DNA from: Sphingomonas sp. BK580 | GTDB taxonomy: Bacteria > Pseudomonadota > Alphaproteobacteria > Sphingomonadales > Sphingomonadaceae | Direction: 5' to 3' | DNA: 64,000 nt | Assembly (NCBI RefSeq): GCF_014194975.1 | Contig: NZ_JACIAY010000007.1 | Coordinates: 124,001 to 188,000 of the forward strand | Shown: one piece after another, positions 35,062 through 45,261 of the stretch | Layout: each line of letters opens with the position of its first letter | Position numbering within the stretch: the first letter of the stretch is position 1 | Position numbers and translations under genes: made by a program | The notes under the pieces: model-generated | What the model was told of the DNA's origin: nothing | Databases searched by the model: none | What the model saw: the letters and a program-made list of their open reading frames with translations, nothing else

Positions 35062-37068
35062 ATGGACATGCTCTCGATCACGCTGCCCGACGGTTCGGTC
35101 CGCGAGGTGGAGCCGGGCACCACGCCCGCGGCGATCGCCGCCGCGATCGGGCCCGGGCTGGCCAAGGCCGCGATCGCGGCGCGGGTCGACGGCGAGCTGC
35201 GCGACCTCTCGCGCCCGCTGACGCAGGATGCGACGCTCGCGCTGGTGACCCAGCGCGACGAGGCCGAGGCGCTCGAGCTGGCGCGGCACGATCTCGCGCA
35301 CGTGCTCGCCGAGGCGGTGCAGCATCTCTTCCCGGGCACGCAGATCACCTTCGGCCCCGCCACCGACGACGGCTTCTACTACGACTTCGCGCCCCCCAAG
35401 ATCGATGGCAAGGACCGGCCGTTCACCGACGAGGACCTGCCCGCGATCGAGGAGGAGATGCGCCGCATCATCGCGCGCGACGAGCCGTTCACGCGCGAGG
35501 TGTGGACGCGCGAGCAGCTGATCGAGACGTGGCAGCGCCAGGGCGAGACGTTCAAGGCGGAATGGGCCGCCGAGCTGCCCGACCACGAGGAGCTGACGAT
35601 CTACCGTCAGGGCGAGTGGCTCGACATGTGCCGCGGCCCGCACATGCCGACGACGGGGCGGCTCGATCCGCAGGCGTTCAAGCTGACGCGCGTCTCGGGC
35701 GCCTATTGGCGCGGCGACCAGAAGAACGCGATGCTCAGCCGCATCTACGGCACCGGCTGGCTCAACAAGAAGCAGCTCGACGCGCACCTTCACATGCTGG
35801 AAGAGGCGGCCAAGCGCGACCATCGCCGCATCGGCCAGGACATGGACCTGTTCCACCTCCAGGCCGAGGCGCAGGGCTCGGTGTTCTGGCACCCCAAGGG
35901 CTTCGTGCTGTGGCGCCAGCTCGAGGCCTATATGCGTCGCCGCCTCGACGCGGCCGACTATGCCGAGGTGAAGACGCCGCAGCTGATGGACGCGCGCCAG
36001 TGGGAGCAGTCCGGCCACTGGGGCAAGTATCGCGAGAATATGTTCGTCGTCCCCGACGAGATCCCCAACGTTGAGGAAGAGGGGCCGGTGCTCTCGGGCG
36101 AGGGCGACCTGATGGCGCTCAAGCCGATGAACTGCCCGGCGCACGTGCTGATCTTCAAGCAGGGGATCAAGAGCTACCGCGACCTGCCGATCCGCATGGC
36201 CGAGTTCGGCTGCTGCCACCGCAACGAGCCGCACGGCGCGCTGCACGGCATCATGCGCGTCCGCCAGTTCACCCAGGACGACGCGCACATCTTCGTGCGC
36301 GAGGACCAGCTGGTCGAGGAGGTGCGCAAGTTCTGCGAGCTGCTCGACAGCGTCTACCGCGACCTCGGCTTCGAGGATTATGCGGTGAAGCTGGCGCTGC
36401 GCCCCGACAAGCGCTTCGGCGACGACGCGATGTGGGACAAGTCGGAACAGGAGCTGCGCGACGCGGTGCACGCCTCGGGGCTGTCGGACGCGATCAAGGC
36501 GAAGTTCGAGGAGCTGCCCGGCGAGGGCGCCTTCTACGCGCCCAAGCTGGAGTTCCACCTCACCGACGCGATCGGGCGGACGTGGCAGGTCGGCACGATC
36601 CAGTCCGACCGCGTGCTGCCCGAGCGGCTCGACGCCAGCTACGTCGGCGAGGACGGCCAGCGCCACCGCCCGGTGATGCTCCACCGCGCCATCCTCGGCA
36701 CGTTCGAGCGCTTCATCGGCATCCTGATCGAGCATCACGCCGGGCGCTTCCCCTTGTGGCTCGCGCCGGTGCAGGCGGTGGTCGCGACGATCGTCTCCGA
36801 CGCGGACGGCTACGCCGCCGAGGTCGCGGCGGCGCTGCGCGCGGCCGGGATCCGGGTCGAGACCGACACGCGCAACGAGAAGATCAACTACAAGGTGCGC
36901 GAGCATTCGGTGGCGAAGGTGCCGGTGCTGCTGGTGGTCGGCAAACGCGAGGCGGAGGAGCGCAAGGTCGCGCTGCGCCGGCTCGGCAGCCAGGCGCAGG
37001 AGGTGGTGACGCTCGACGCGGCGGTGGCGATGCTGCGCGGGGAGGCGACCCCGCCCGACCTGCGCTGA
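35062..37068 (+). CDS. thrS: Threonyl-tRNA synthetase
   Basis: A 668-residue class II synthetase that charges tRNA-Thr. An N-terminal TGS domain ([20 protein letters not shown]) is followed by the editing domain ([18 protein letters not shown] and the later [10 protein letters not shown]). The catalytic core includes [27 protein letters not shown] and [19 protein letters not shown] (motif 3). An anticodon-binding domain ends the protein. AGGAAG precedes the ATG. Length and motifs are complete. Confidence 0.96.
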   Translation: MDMLSITLPDGSVREVEPGTTPAAIAAAIGPGLAKAAIAARVDGELRDLSRPLTQDATLALVTQRDEAEALELARHDLAHVLAEAVQHLFPGTQITFGPATDDGFYYDFAPPKIDGKDRPFTDEDLPAIEEEMRRIIARDEPFTREVWTREQLIETWQRQGETFKAEWAAELPDHEELTIYRQGEWLDMCRGPHMPTTGRLDPQAFKLTRVSGAYWRGDQKNAMLSRIYGTGWLNKKQLDAHLHMLEEAAKRDHRRIGQDMDLFHLQAEAQGSVFWHPKGFVLWRQLEAYMRRRLDAADYAEVKTPQLMDARQWEQSGHWGKYRENMFVVPDEIPNVEEEGPVLSGEGDLMALKPMNCPAHVLIFKQGIKSYRDLPIRMAEFGCCHRNEPHGALHGIMRVRQFTQDDAHIFVREDQLVEEVRKFCELLDSVYRDLGFEDYAVKLALRPDKRFGDDAMWDKSEQELRDAVHASGLSDAIKAKFEELPGEGAFYAPKLEFHLTDAIGRTWQVGTIQSDRVLPERLDASYVGEDGQRHRPVMLHRAILGTFERFIGILIEHHAGRFPLWLAPVQAVVATIVSDADGYAAEVAAALRAAGIRVETDTRNEKINYKVREHSVAKVPVLLVVGKREAEERKVALRRLGSQAQEVVTLDAAVAMLRGEATPPDLR

Positions 37069-37157
37069 GGCGGGCGGGCGCGGGCTGACCCGTGTGGCCG
37101 CCGGCGGGAGGATGTCGGAACGAGGTTACCGTCTCGCTTGTGACCTAAAACGGTCGA

Positions 37158-37345
37158 TTGCGGCGGTACCAGGGTCCTGTCCCGTCATGCGGGGCCCTTC
37201 GACAAGCTCAGGAGAGCCTTGACCCGGCATCCGTGGTGCAGCGTACACTGCGGCCGTTGCCCTTGCGGCGGCATCGATCCCGGCTCAGGCTTGTCCTGAG
37301 CGACGTCGCAGGCGGCGTCGAAGGGCCGGGATCCCTTGGCATCGC
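37158..37345. repeat. Palindromic repeat, family C
   Basis: CCCTTCGACAAGCTCAGG and, facing, GTCCTGAGC...GTCGAAGGG with CCCGGC/GCCGGG inside. It lies between thrS and the Uma2 gene. The arms differ from those of families A and B. Confidence 0.65.
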
Positions 37346-37395
37346 GCCGTGGCGAGCAGCGAGCGGGCGCACGCACCTGACGGAAGGAGGTAGCG

Positions 37396-37986
37396 GTGAC
37401 GATCTGGCAGGAGATCAAGGCCGGCACGATCCCGCCCCGGCTCACCGTGGCGGATATCTACGCGCTCACCGAGGCGGGGCTGCTGGCCGAGAACGAGCAT
37501 TTCGACCTGATCGACGGAGAGATCGTGCCGATGGCGGCGTCCAAGTCGAGCGACCACGAGCGGGTCAAGCAGCGCCTCGGCCATCTGCTCAACCTCAGCC
37601 TCCCGCGCGCGCTCGGGGTGTTCGTCGAGGCGGAGATCGCCTTCGCCCCGTCCGACCTGCACGAGCCCGACCTCGCGGTCTGGCCCACCGAGATCGGCTC
37701 GCAGGACGTGCGCGGGCCGGACCTGCTGCTGGTCATCGAGGTGGCGGTCTCCTCGATCGGCTATGACCTGCGCGTGAAAGCGCCGCGCTACGCGACCTTC
37801 GGCGTGCGCGACTATTGGGTAGTGGACGCGATCCGCAAGACGATCCGGGTGCACCGTGCGCCGGTTCAGGGCGCGTACAGCGATGTCGAGGAATATGAGG
37901 CGCACGACCGCGTGACCGCGTTGCTGTTGCCCGAGGTGAGCGTCTGCCTCGAGGAGATCGACGGTCCGCCCGCGCGGCGCTGGTGA
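37396..37986 (+). CDS. Uma2 family endonuclease-like protein (DUF820)
   Basis: A 196-residue protein of the Uma2/DUF820 family, which has a PD-(D/E)xK nuclease fold. Seen are HFDLIDGEIVPMAA near the N terminus, HEPDLAVWP and LLLVIEVAVSS (the usual metal-binding residues), and GVRDYWVVD. AAGGAGG lies close before the GTG start. The family is common in cyanobacteria and mobile regions; the biological role is uncertain. Confidence 0.85.
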   Translation: MTIWQEIKAGTIPPRLTVADIYALTEAGLLAENEHFDLIDGEIVPMAASKSSDHERVKQRLGHLLNLSLPRALGVFVEAEIAFAPSDLHEPDLAVWPTEIGSQDVRGPDLLLVIEVAVSSIGYDLRVKAPRYATFGVRDYWVVDAIRKTIRVHRAPVQGAYSDVEEYEAHDRVTALLLPEVSVCLEEIDGPPARRW

Positions 37987-38032
37987 TGGTCCCGCGCACG
38001 CCGCCGCACCGTAGAGGAGGGAGAGTCCGACG

Positions 38033-38374
38033 ATGCGACCCACGACCGCGCTGCTGCTGCTCCCGCTTCTCCTCGCCGAGCCCGCGACGGCGCAGCGGCC
38101 CGGGCCGATCGCGCCGACGCTGCGCACCGACTCGGGCGCGGCGCCCGATCTCTCCACCACGCGCGACAGCATCGCGCGCGAGCGCCGCGCCGGTCGCCTG
38201 TCCCGCCGCGACGCCCGCCGCGCCGAGGCCGAGGTCGACGTCAACGCCGCCATCGCCGCGCGCTACGCCAGCGGCGGCGGCCTGTCCGACTCGGCGCGCG
38301 CCGAGATCGACAACCGCGATCGTGCCACGCGGAGCCTGCTCGACGCGCCCGCGCGACAACCGGCGCCGCGGTGA
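38033..38374 (+). CDS. Small exported hypothetical protein
   Basis: A 113-residue protein with a signal peptide (MRPTTALLLLPLLLAEPATA) and a charged, helical mature part (RAGRLSRRDARRAEAEVD). GAGGAGGGAG precedes the ATG. Likely periplasmic. No family recognised. Confidence 0.6.
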   Translation: MRPTTALLLLPLLLAEPATAQRPGPIAPTLRTDSGAAPDLSTTRDSIARERRAGRLSRRDARRAEAEVDVNAAIAARYASGGGLSDSARAEIDNRDRATRSLLDAPARQPAPR

Positions 38375-38445
38375 CGCGCCGCCCCTTCTAAAAGCGCGCG
38401 TTCTCCCTTATATTGGCGGGCGACACAGCCAACGGAGATTTACCT

Positions 38446-38991
38446 ATACGTCCCCCCATGATGCGCCGGCCGATGCAGGCGCCGCCGATGAACGGGCCCC
38501 GCTTCAACGAGTGGATCCAGAGCCCCAAGGTCCGCGTGATCGACCACGAGGGTGAGAACCTCGGCGTGATGTACACGCGCGAGGCGATGGAGCAGGCGCG
38601 CGAGGTCGGGCTCGACCTGGTCGAGGTGTCGCCCAACGCCGATCCGCCCGTCGCCAAGTTCCTCGACGTCGGCAAGTTCAAGTACGAGGCGCAGAAAAAG
38701 GCCAACCTCGCGCGCAAGTCGCAGAAGACGCAGGAGATCAAGGAGATCAAGATGCGTCCCAACATCGACGACCACGATTACGACACCAAGATGAAGAAGG
38801 TGGTGGAGTTCATCGAGGAAGGCGACAAGGTCAAGGTGACGATGCGCTTCCGCGGCCGCGAGCTGAGCCATGGCCAGCTCGGCATGAACGTGCTCCAGCG
38901 CGTCGCCGAGCAGGTCGCGGAGGTCGCCAAGGTCGAGGCCTATCCGCGCATGGAAGGCCGTCAGATGCTGATGGTGCTCGCGCCCAAGTGA
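38446..38991 (+). CDS. infC: Translation initiation factor IF-3
   Basis: A 181-residue IF-3 with the N-terminal [20 protein letters not shown] and [16 protein letters not shown] region, a lysine-rich linker ([17 protein letters not shown]) and the C-terminal ribosome-binding domain ([19 protein letters not shown]). A TTG at 38413 and an ATG at 38458 are in frame, but the only good ribosome binding site (GGAG at 38434) is placed eight bases before an ATA codon at 38446. Because infC in many bacteria starts at rare codons to allow self-regulation, ATA is my preferred start. Confidence 0.9.
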   Translation: MRPPMMRRPMQAPPMNGPRFNEWIQSPKVRVIDHEGENLGVMYTREAMEQAREVGLDLVEVSPNADPPVAKFLDVGKFKYEAQKKANLARKSQKTQEIKEIKMRPNIDDHDYDTKMKKVVEFIEEGDKVKVTMRFRGRELSHGQLGMNVLQRVAEQVAEVAKVEAYPRMEGRQMLMVLAPK

Positions 38992-39202
38992 GTTGATCGG
39001 GCCGCGGCCGAGTGCCGCGGCCCGCGCGCTTTCCGTAGCGTCGCGCCGCCGCGACGTTGCGCGCGCTCCACACCCGATATTGAAAATCACCACGTCGGGC
39101 ACGAAAGCGCTAGACGAACCTTAGTCGTGCGCTAAGCTCTCCCCAATACCGAACCTTCGAAAACGAGGGGCGGGATAACAGGACCTTGGGAGAGGGACCG
39201 CC

Positions 39203-42013
39203 ATGCGACTGAGCAACATCCTCCTGTCGTCGGCCGCGATGATCGTTGCGGCGCCCGCGCTGGCGCAGCAGGCCAGCCCGGTGACCAGCAACGCCGCCGT
39301 CGACGGGCAGAGCGACACCACATCCAACCAGGCCGGCGACACGCGCGAGCTCAACGCCAACGACATCGTCGTCACCGCCACGCGCCGTTCCGAGCGGCTC
39401 GCCGACGTGCCGATCTCGATCAACGCGGTGAGCCAGCAGGCGCTGCAGAACTCGGGCGCGACCGACATCCGCCAGATGGCGCAGCTCGCCCCCTCGCTCA
39501 ACGTCTCCTCCACCGGATCGGAGGCCAATGCCTCGGCGCGCGTGCGCGGCGTCGGCACGGTCGGCGACAATCCCGGGCTGGAGAGCTCGGTCGCGGTGTT
39601 CATCGACGGCGTCTATCGCAGCCGCACCGGCTCGGGGCTCAACGATCTCGGCGAGGTCGACCGGATCGAGGTGCTGCGCGGGCCGCAGGGCACCCTGTCG
39701 GGACGCAACTCCTCGGCGGGCGCAATCAACATCTATACCAAGGCGCCGTCGTTCGACTTCGGCGGCTATGCCGAGGGCACCTACGGCAATTACGACTTCT
39801 GGCGCGCCGCGGGCGCGCTGACCGGCCCGATCATCAAGGACGTGCTCGCCTTCCGCGTCGACGGCGTGTGGCAGAAGCGCGACGGCTTCTACCGCGACGT
39901 CGCGAACGACACCGATTTCAACAACCGCGACCGCTATTTCGTCCGCGGCCAGCTGCTGCTCGAGCCCTCGTCCGATTTCTCGCTGCGGCTGATCGGCGAC
40001 TATACGAGGCGCAACGAGAAGTGTTGCGGCGCGGTCTACGTCGACACGCGCGAGAAGATCGATCCGACGCCCGGCGTGCCCGGCGATTACGCGATCAATC
40101 CGGCGGGCAACCGCATCGTCAGCGTGATGACCTCGCTCGCCGCGCTGCGCGGCTATCCCGCCGGCTCGGTCTTCCCGAGCGGCAGCGACCCGTACAGCCG
40201 CCGCATCGCCAACACGCCGGGGCGCGCCTACTCGAACGTCACCAAGGACTATGGCGCGTCGGGCCAGATCGACTGGAACCTGGGCGGCGCCTCGCTCACC
40301 GCGATCACCGCGTACCGCGAGTATAAGTCGGACGGCGCGAGCGACATCGACTATAACGTGCTCGACATCGGCTATCGCCCGAACGACGGCAACAACTACC
40401 GCCAGTTCCACACCTTCACCCAGGAGCTGCGGCTCAACGGCGAGGCCTTCGGCGACCGGCTCAACTGGCTGATCGGCGGCTTCTACAGCAAGGAAGACCT
40501 GCAGGTCGTCGACAACCTCAAGTTCGGCCGCGACTATGGCGCCTTCGCCGCGTGCCGCATCGTCGCGACGATCAATCCCAACGCGGCGCTGCGCAACCCC
40601 GCCAATCCCGGCTGCCTCAGCGCCGCCGGCACCGCGATCCTCTCGGGTCAGGTGCCGGGGACGACCCCGGCGTTCGGCGCGGCGACGCCGCTGCTGCTCG
40701 CCAACATCCGCCTGCTGGGCACGCTCAACGACCTCGGCACCACGCGCGACGTCTACGACCAGGACAGCCAGAGCTTCGCGGTCTTCACGCACAATATCTT
40801 CAAGCTGACCGACACGCTCTCGCTCACCGGCGGCCTGCGCTGGACGCACGAGCGCAAGAAGTTCGACGCGAGTTTCGGCAACAACAACACGGTGTGTCCG
40901 CAGATTCAGACGCTGCTCGGCGCCGGCCCCGCGGGCAACCTCTTCAACAACGCGCAGCTCGCCGCGCTCACCCGCGGCATCGCCACGCTCGCCTGCACCG
41001 GCAACAGCTCGGCCGCGCTCAACGGCCGGCAGATCGCGGACGATTTCAGCGAGAGCCAGTTCACCGGCACCGCGGTGCTGAGCTGGAAGCCGAGCGACCG
41101 GCTGATGACCTATGCCAGCTACTCGCGCGGCTACAAGGCGGGCGGCTACAACCTCGACCGCTCCGACCTGGGTGACGCCTATAATCCCGCGACGATCGCC
41201 AACATCGACGCGGGCCGGCTGCGCTTCGATCCCGAGACGGTCAACGCCTATGAGATCGGCTTCAAATACTCGAGTCGCGCCTTTACCTTCAACGCCGCGG
41301 CGTTCCGCTCGGAGTTCAAGAACTTCCAGCTCAACACCTTCAACGGCACCAACTATGTCGTCGAGAATATCGGCTCCTGCTCGGAGAGCCTGAACGGCGC
41401 CGACCGCGACGCCAGCGCGACGACCGGGGTCTGCACCGGCGACGTCAAGTACGGCGTGCGCAGCCAGGGCGTCGAGCTCGAGGCCGGGATCTACCCGGTC
41501 GAGCACCTCGCCTTCAACATGGGCTACACGCTGGCCGAGACCAAGTATCGCCGCAACCTGGTCGGCTCGGACGCGGGCGCGGCGCTGGACCCGGCGCTGT
41601 TCCTGCTCTCCGGCGCGCAGATCTCGAACGCGCCGCGCAACGTGATCACGACGTCGCTGAGCTGGACGCCGCCGATCGGGGGCAGCGGGATGAGCGCCTT
41701 GTTCTACGTCGATCAGCGCACGTCGTCGGACTATAACACCGGCTCGGATCTGTTCGCCGAGAAGATCCAGGACGGCTTCACGCTGGTCAACGCGCGCGTC
41801 GGGCTGCGCGGGCGCGACGAGCGCTGGGCGGTCGAGGTCTGGGCGCAGAACCTGCTCGACACCGATTATCAGCAGGTCGCGTTCAACACGCCGTTCCAGG
41901 GCGCGGGCAGCCTCGAGCAGGTGCGCAGCTTCGGCGGCGTCGGCAATCAACTGTTCTCATCGTTCCTCGCCGAGCCGCGTACCTATGGCGTGACGCTGCG
42001 GACCCGCTTCTGA
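39203..42013 (+). CDS. TonB-dependent outer-membrane receptor
   Basis: A 936-residue receptor with a signal peptide (ending ALA), a TonB box (NDIVVTATRR), a plug domain (RVRGVGTVGDNPGLES, IEVLRGPQGTLSGRNSSAGA) and a 22-strand barrel ending in the aromatic TYGVTLRTRF. It lacks a TonB-box-adjacent STN domain. The type (long, with FDIVVTA-like boxes) is common in sphingomonads, where such proteins take up siderophores, sugars or other large compounds. The substrate cannot be read from the sequence. AGAGGGA precedes the ATG. Confidence 0.9.
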   Translation: MRLSNILLSSAAMIVAAPALAQQASPVTSNAAVDGQSDTTSNQAGDTRELNANDIVVTATRRSERLADVPISINAVSQQALQNSGATDIRQMAQLAPSLNVSSTGSEANASARVRGVGTVGDNPGLESSVAVFIDGVYRSRTGSGLNDLGEVDRIEVLRGPQGTLSGRNSSAGAINIYTKAPSFDFGGYAEGTYGNYDFWRAAGALTGPIIKDVLAFRVDGVWQKRDGFYRDVANDTDFNNRDRYFVRGQLLLEPSSDFSLRLIGDYTRRNEKCCGAVYVDTREKIDPTPGVPGDYAINPAGNRIVSVMTSLAALRGYPAGSVFPSGSDPYSRRIANTPGRAYSNVTKDYGASGQIDWNLGGASLTAITAYREYKSDGASDIDYNVLDIGYRPNDGNNYRQFHTFTQELRLNGEAFGDRLNWLIGGFYSKEDLQVVDNLKFGRDYGAFAACRIVATINPNAALRNPANPGCLSAAGTAILSGQVPGTTPAFGAATPLLLANIRLLGTLNDLGTTRDVYDQDSQSFAVFTHNIFKLTDTLSLTGGLRWTHERKKFDASFGNNNTVCPQIQTLLGAGPAGNLFNNAQLAALTRGIATLACTGNSSAALNGRQIADDFSESQFTGTAVLSWKPSDRLMTYASYSRGYKAGGYNLDRSDLGDAYNPATIANIDAGRLRFDPETVNAYEIGFKYSSRAFTFNAAAFRSEFKNFQLNTFNGTNYVVENIGSCSESLNGADRDASATTGVCTGDVKYGVRSQGVELEAGIYPVEHLAFNMGYTLAETKYRRNLVGSDAGAALDPALFLLSGAQISNAPRNVITTSLSWTPPIGGSGMSALFYVDQRTSSDYNTGSDLFAEKIQDGFTLVNARVGLRGRDERWAVEVWAQNLLDTDYQQVAFNTPFQGAGSLEQVRSFGGVGNQLFSSFLAEPRTYGVTLRTRF

Positions 42014-42108
42014 TCGGTGCTCGACTTGGCGCCACCACCCCGCGCGGTGGCGTTCGCGGCTCGATCCGTCGCTTGACTCACTCGTCCCACGGCGTTCTTG
42101 TCGAAGCT

Positions 42109-42139
42109 ATTAACCTTATCTTCGTCAAATTGGGTTAAT
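42109..42139. promoter_or_regulatory. Inverted ATTAACC/GGTTAAT pair upstream of 42235
   Basis: ATTAACC (42109-42115) and GGTTAAT (42133-42139) are mirror images 17 bases apart. Both hold the TTAACC half-site of CtrA-type regulators, unusual in DNA this rich in GC. The gene downstream begins at 42235. Binding is not shown. Confidence 0.35.
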
Positions 42140-42234
42140 GATCTGCCGTCAACATCGGCGAATCGGTTCGGACTAGGGGCTTCTTGCGATAGAATAAATT
42201 AGCAAGTCGCCCGAGCGCCCGTGGGGGTGAAGTG

Positions 42235-42450
42235 ATGAACGTGGACGTTCTCGGCCAGGCGATGGCCGAGCAGCTCGATCAGATCCTCTGGACCGCGCGC
42301 AGCGCGGGCAGCACCCTCATCGTCTCGCGCGGGCAGCACCCCGATGCCATCGGCGTGATGATGCGCGAGGGGCTCGTGCGCGAACGTCTCGGCCATCTCG
42401 TGCTCACCCCCAAGGGCCACGCCCGCCGCCGCGAGTGCGCGCCTTACTGA
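42235..42450 (+). CDS. Small hypothetical protein
   Basis: A 71-residue protein. The pattern VMMREGLVRERLGHLVLTPKGHA resembles the end of a winged-helix domain (the LTPKG wing is typical of MarR- or PadR-type proteins), but it is too short for a full regulator. GTGGGGGTGAAG precedes the ATG. Function unknown. Confidence 0.5.
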   Translation: MNVDVLGQAMAEQLDQILWTARSAGSTLIVSRGQHPDAIGVMMREGLVRERLGHLVLTPKGHARRRECAPY

Positions 42451-43100
42451 GGCGAAAGCTCGCGCCGATGGGCGCGGCTCGCGATGACACCGCGTCAGCG
42501 CCACGCCACCTCCTTGCGGCAATCGCCGCGAGATCGCGCATGGCGCGTGCTGCGTGACCGTGTTCCGGCGAATGCCGGAACCCAGGGAAAAGCGGGGCAG
42601 GCTGCAAGGTGCGCGCGGCCCCTGGCTCCCGCGTGCGCAGGGGCACGGAGCGGACAACGCAGGATGTGGCACGTTCCCCGCAGAGCAGTTCTCCGCGAGC
42701 GGCCCCTCTCCCTTCTCGGCCTGAAGTCCGTCGTGCCGCGCAGCTCATCCAGCGACGTGGATCCCGAACGGGGTCGGTGATGACGCAAGATGACGAGCTT
42801 CCCCGGCGTCACGTAGACATGTCCTCCGAGAAGCAGGATCAACGAGCCCCGGCCTTCATTCCCGCCCCCCAGCCTCGCCGCCGCCCGCTCCAAGGCCCCC
42901 CAAGGCAGCACGGACGCATCAGCTCGCCCGATGAGCGACGGCTCTCGCCTCTCGTGCCTCACGCGCGAGAGGCGCCGACGCGCTCTCCTCGTCGCCGAGC
43001 CTCCCGAGCGGCCCCCGAGCGCGTCAGACCGCCCCATCCCGCCGCGGACCAGCCCGGACGCGCGCGACGCCCCGGGCGGGCGCCCGGCGCCGCCCAGCTC
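42451..43100. other. Gene-poor interval
   Basis: About 650 bases without a credible gene. It contains one family A arm (GTGTTCCGGCGAATGCCGGAACCC, around 42560-42590) and several short GC-rich hairpins. Open frames exist on both strands, but they have no start signal, no hydrophobic core and a highly biased composition. Confidence 0.6.
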
Positions 43101-43135
43101 AAAAAGAAAGGGAGGCCGGCTCGCGCCGACCTCCC
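43101..43135 (-). terminator. Rho-independent terminator of the ompA-like gene
   Basis: On the minus strand GGGAGGTCGGC and GCCGGCCTCCC pair around a four-base loop and run into TTTCTTTTT, a textbook intrinsic terminator 27 bases after the stop codon. Confidence 0.9.
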
Positions 43136-43161
43136 CGTCTCGTTCGCCGTAGCGATCGACC

Positions 43162-44283
<1,122 letters not shown>

Positions 44284-44403
44284 CATAATCCCCTTTCCAT
44301 GGTGTCACTACGGACAGCGCAAACTCACTATCGGCTAGTTGGTTTCCGAACAAGCTGACAAATCCTGGGTGCTGTTGCGCGATTACAACACCGCGGCGCC
44401 GGC

Positions 44404-44904
44404 TCACGATGCGATAAGCCCGTGCGCGCGCAGCGCCGCCAGAACCTTGGCGAGACAGGCGCGCGCGGCGACGTCACCCTCACTTTGCCCCGGATCGGTG
44501 ATCGCGGCGGCGCGCGCGCCGACCACCTGTTGCCCGTCGACCAGCACGCGCGCGGCGCGCACGACGCCGCTCTCCCAGCCCGCGGCGGTGTACGCGACGA
44601 CGCACTGGCGTGCGCGGTCCCACGCGCGCAGCCCCTCGCGCGGCGCGACGAACTGCCACCCCGCGCCGCTCCACCCGGCGAGCGCGCCCGCCTGCCCCGC
44701 CCACGCGCCGCGCGGTGTGGCGCCGACGAGCCAGCATTGTCCCGGCAGCGGCGCGTCGGGCGGCGCGTCGACCGCGCTCGCCTCGACCGCGCAGCACAGC
44801 GCGAGATCGATCAGCGCGAGCGCCTCGTTGTGCGTCTCCTCCTTGTGCGCCTGGCCGCTCACCAGCAGCGGCAGCGCCAGTCGCGCGGTGGTGTCGTCGC
44901 TCAT
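44404..44904 (-). CDS. DUF2793 domain protein, last gene of the GTA-like cluster
   Basis: A 166-residue protein with the DUF2793 start pattern (ARLALPLLVSGQAHKEETHNEALALID). DUF2793 proteins occur at the end of GTA and phage tail operons in alphaproteobacteria. A role in the tail fibre or head spike is possible. It is 357 bases downstream of the tail-tip gene, with no gene between. Confidence 0.8.
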   Translation of the reverse strand: MSDDTTARLALPLLVSGQAHKEETHNEALALIDLALCCAVEASAVDAPPDAPLPGQCWLVGATPRGAWAGQAGALAGWSGAGWQFVAPREGLRAWDRARQCVVAYTAAGWESGVVRAARVLVDGQQVVGARAAAITDPGQSEGDVAARACLAKVLAALRAHGLIAS

Positions 44905-45261
44905 CTGTCGTGTTCCTGCTCGTCGTGGGTGGGGAAACGGGTTGGTTCACGCGAGGACGCGCCGACGCGGAGAACGGTGCGGCGCGCCAGCACCGTCGCC
45001 GCACGTCGGTGAGGTGCGCCGAGCGACGCCTCGCGCACCGTCGCGGTGGGCGCGCCCCGGCTTGGACACACATCGCGTCCCCGCGCGGATCAGCGACGAT
45101 CGGCGCGTCCGACGCGCGACGGTGCACGCGGAGGCGCGGCGACGCGGCGGCGTCGCACGCTGGGCACGATCGCGCGCCGACGCGCACGCCGCGGTGTGAG
45201 CCGCTGCCGCGGCGAGGCGCACCCGGGCCTCGGCTCCGCGTCGCCGCGCGACCCCACCTCG
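44905..45261. repeat. Gene-free interval with short direct motifs
   Basis: No gene seen. The stretch contains GGTTCACGCGAGGACGCGCC and CACGCGGAGGCGCGGCGACGC, arms also found in the capsid-gene gap near 55700 and 55850 (another repeat family). Highly GC-rich. Confidence 0.45.
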
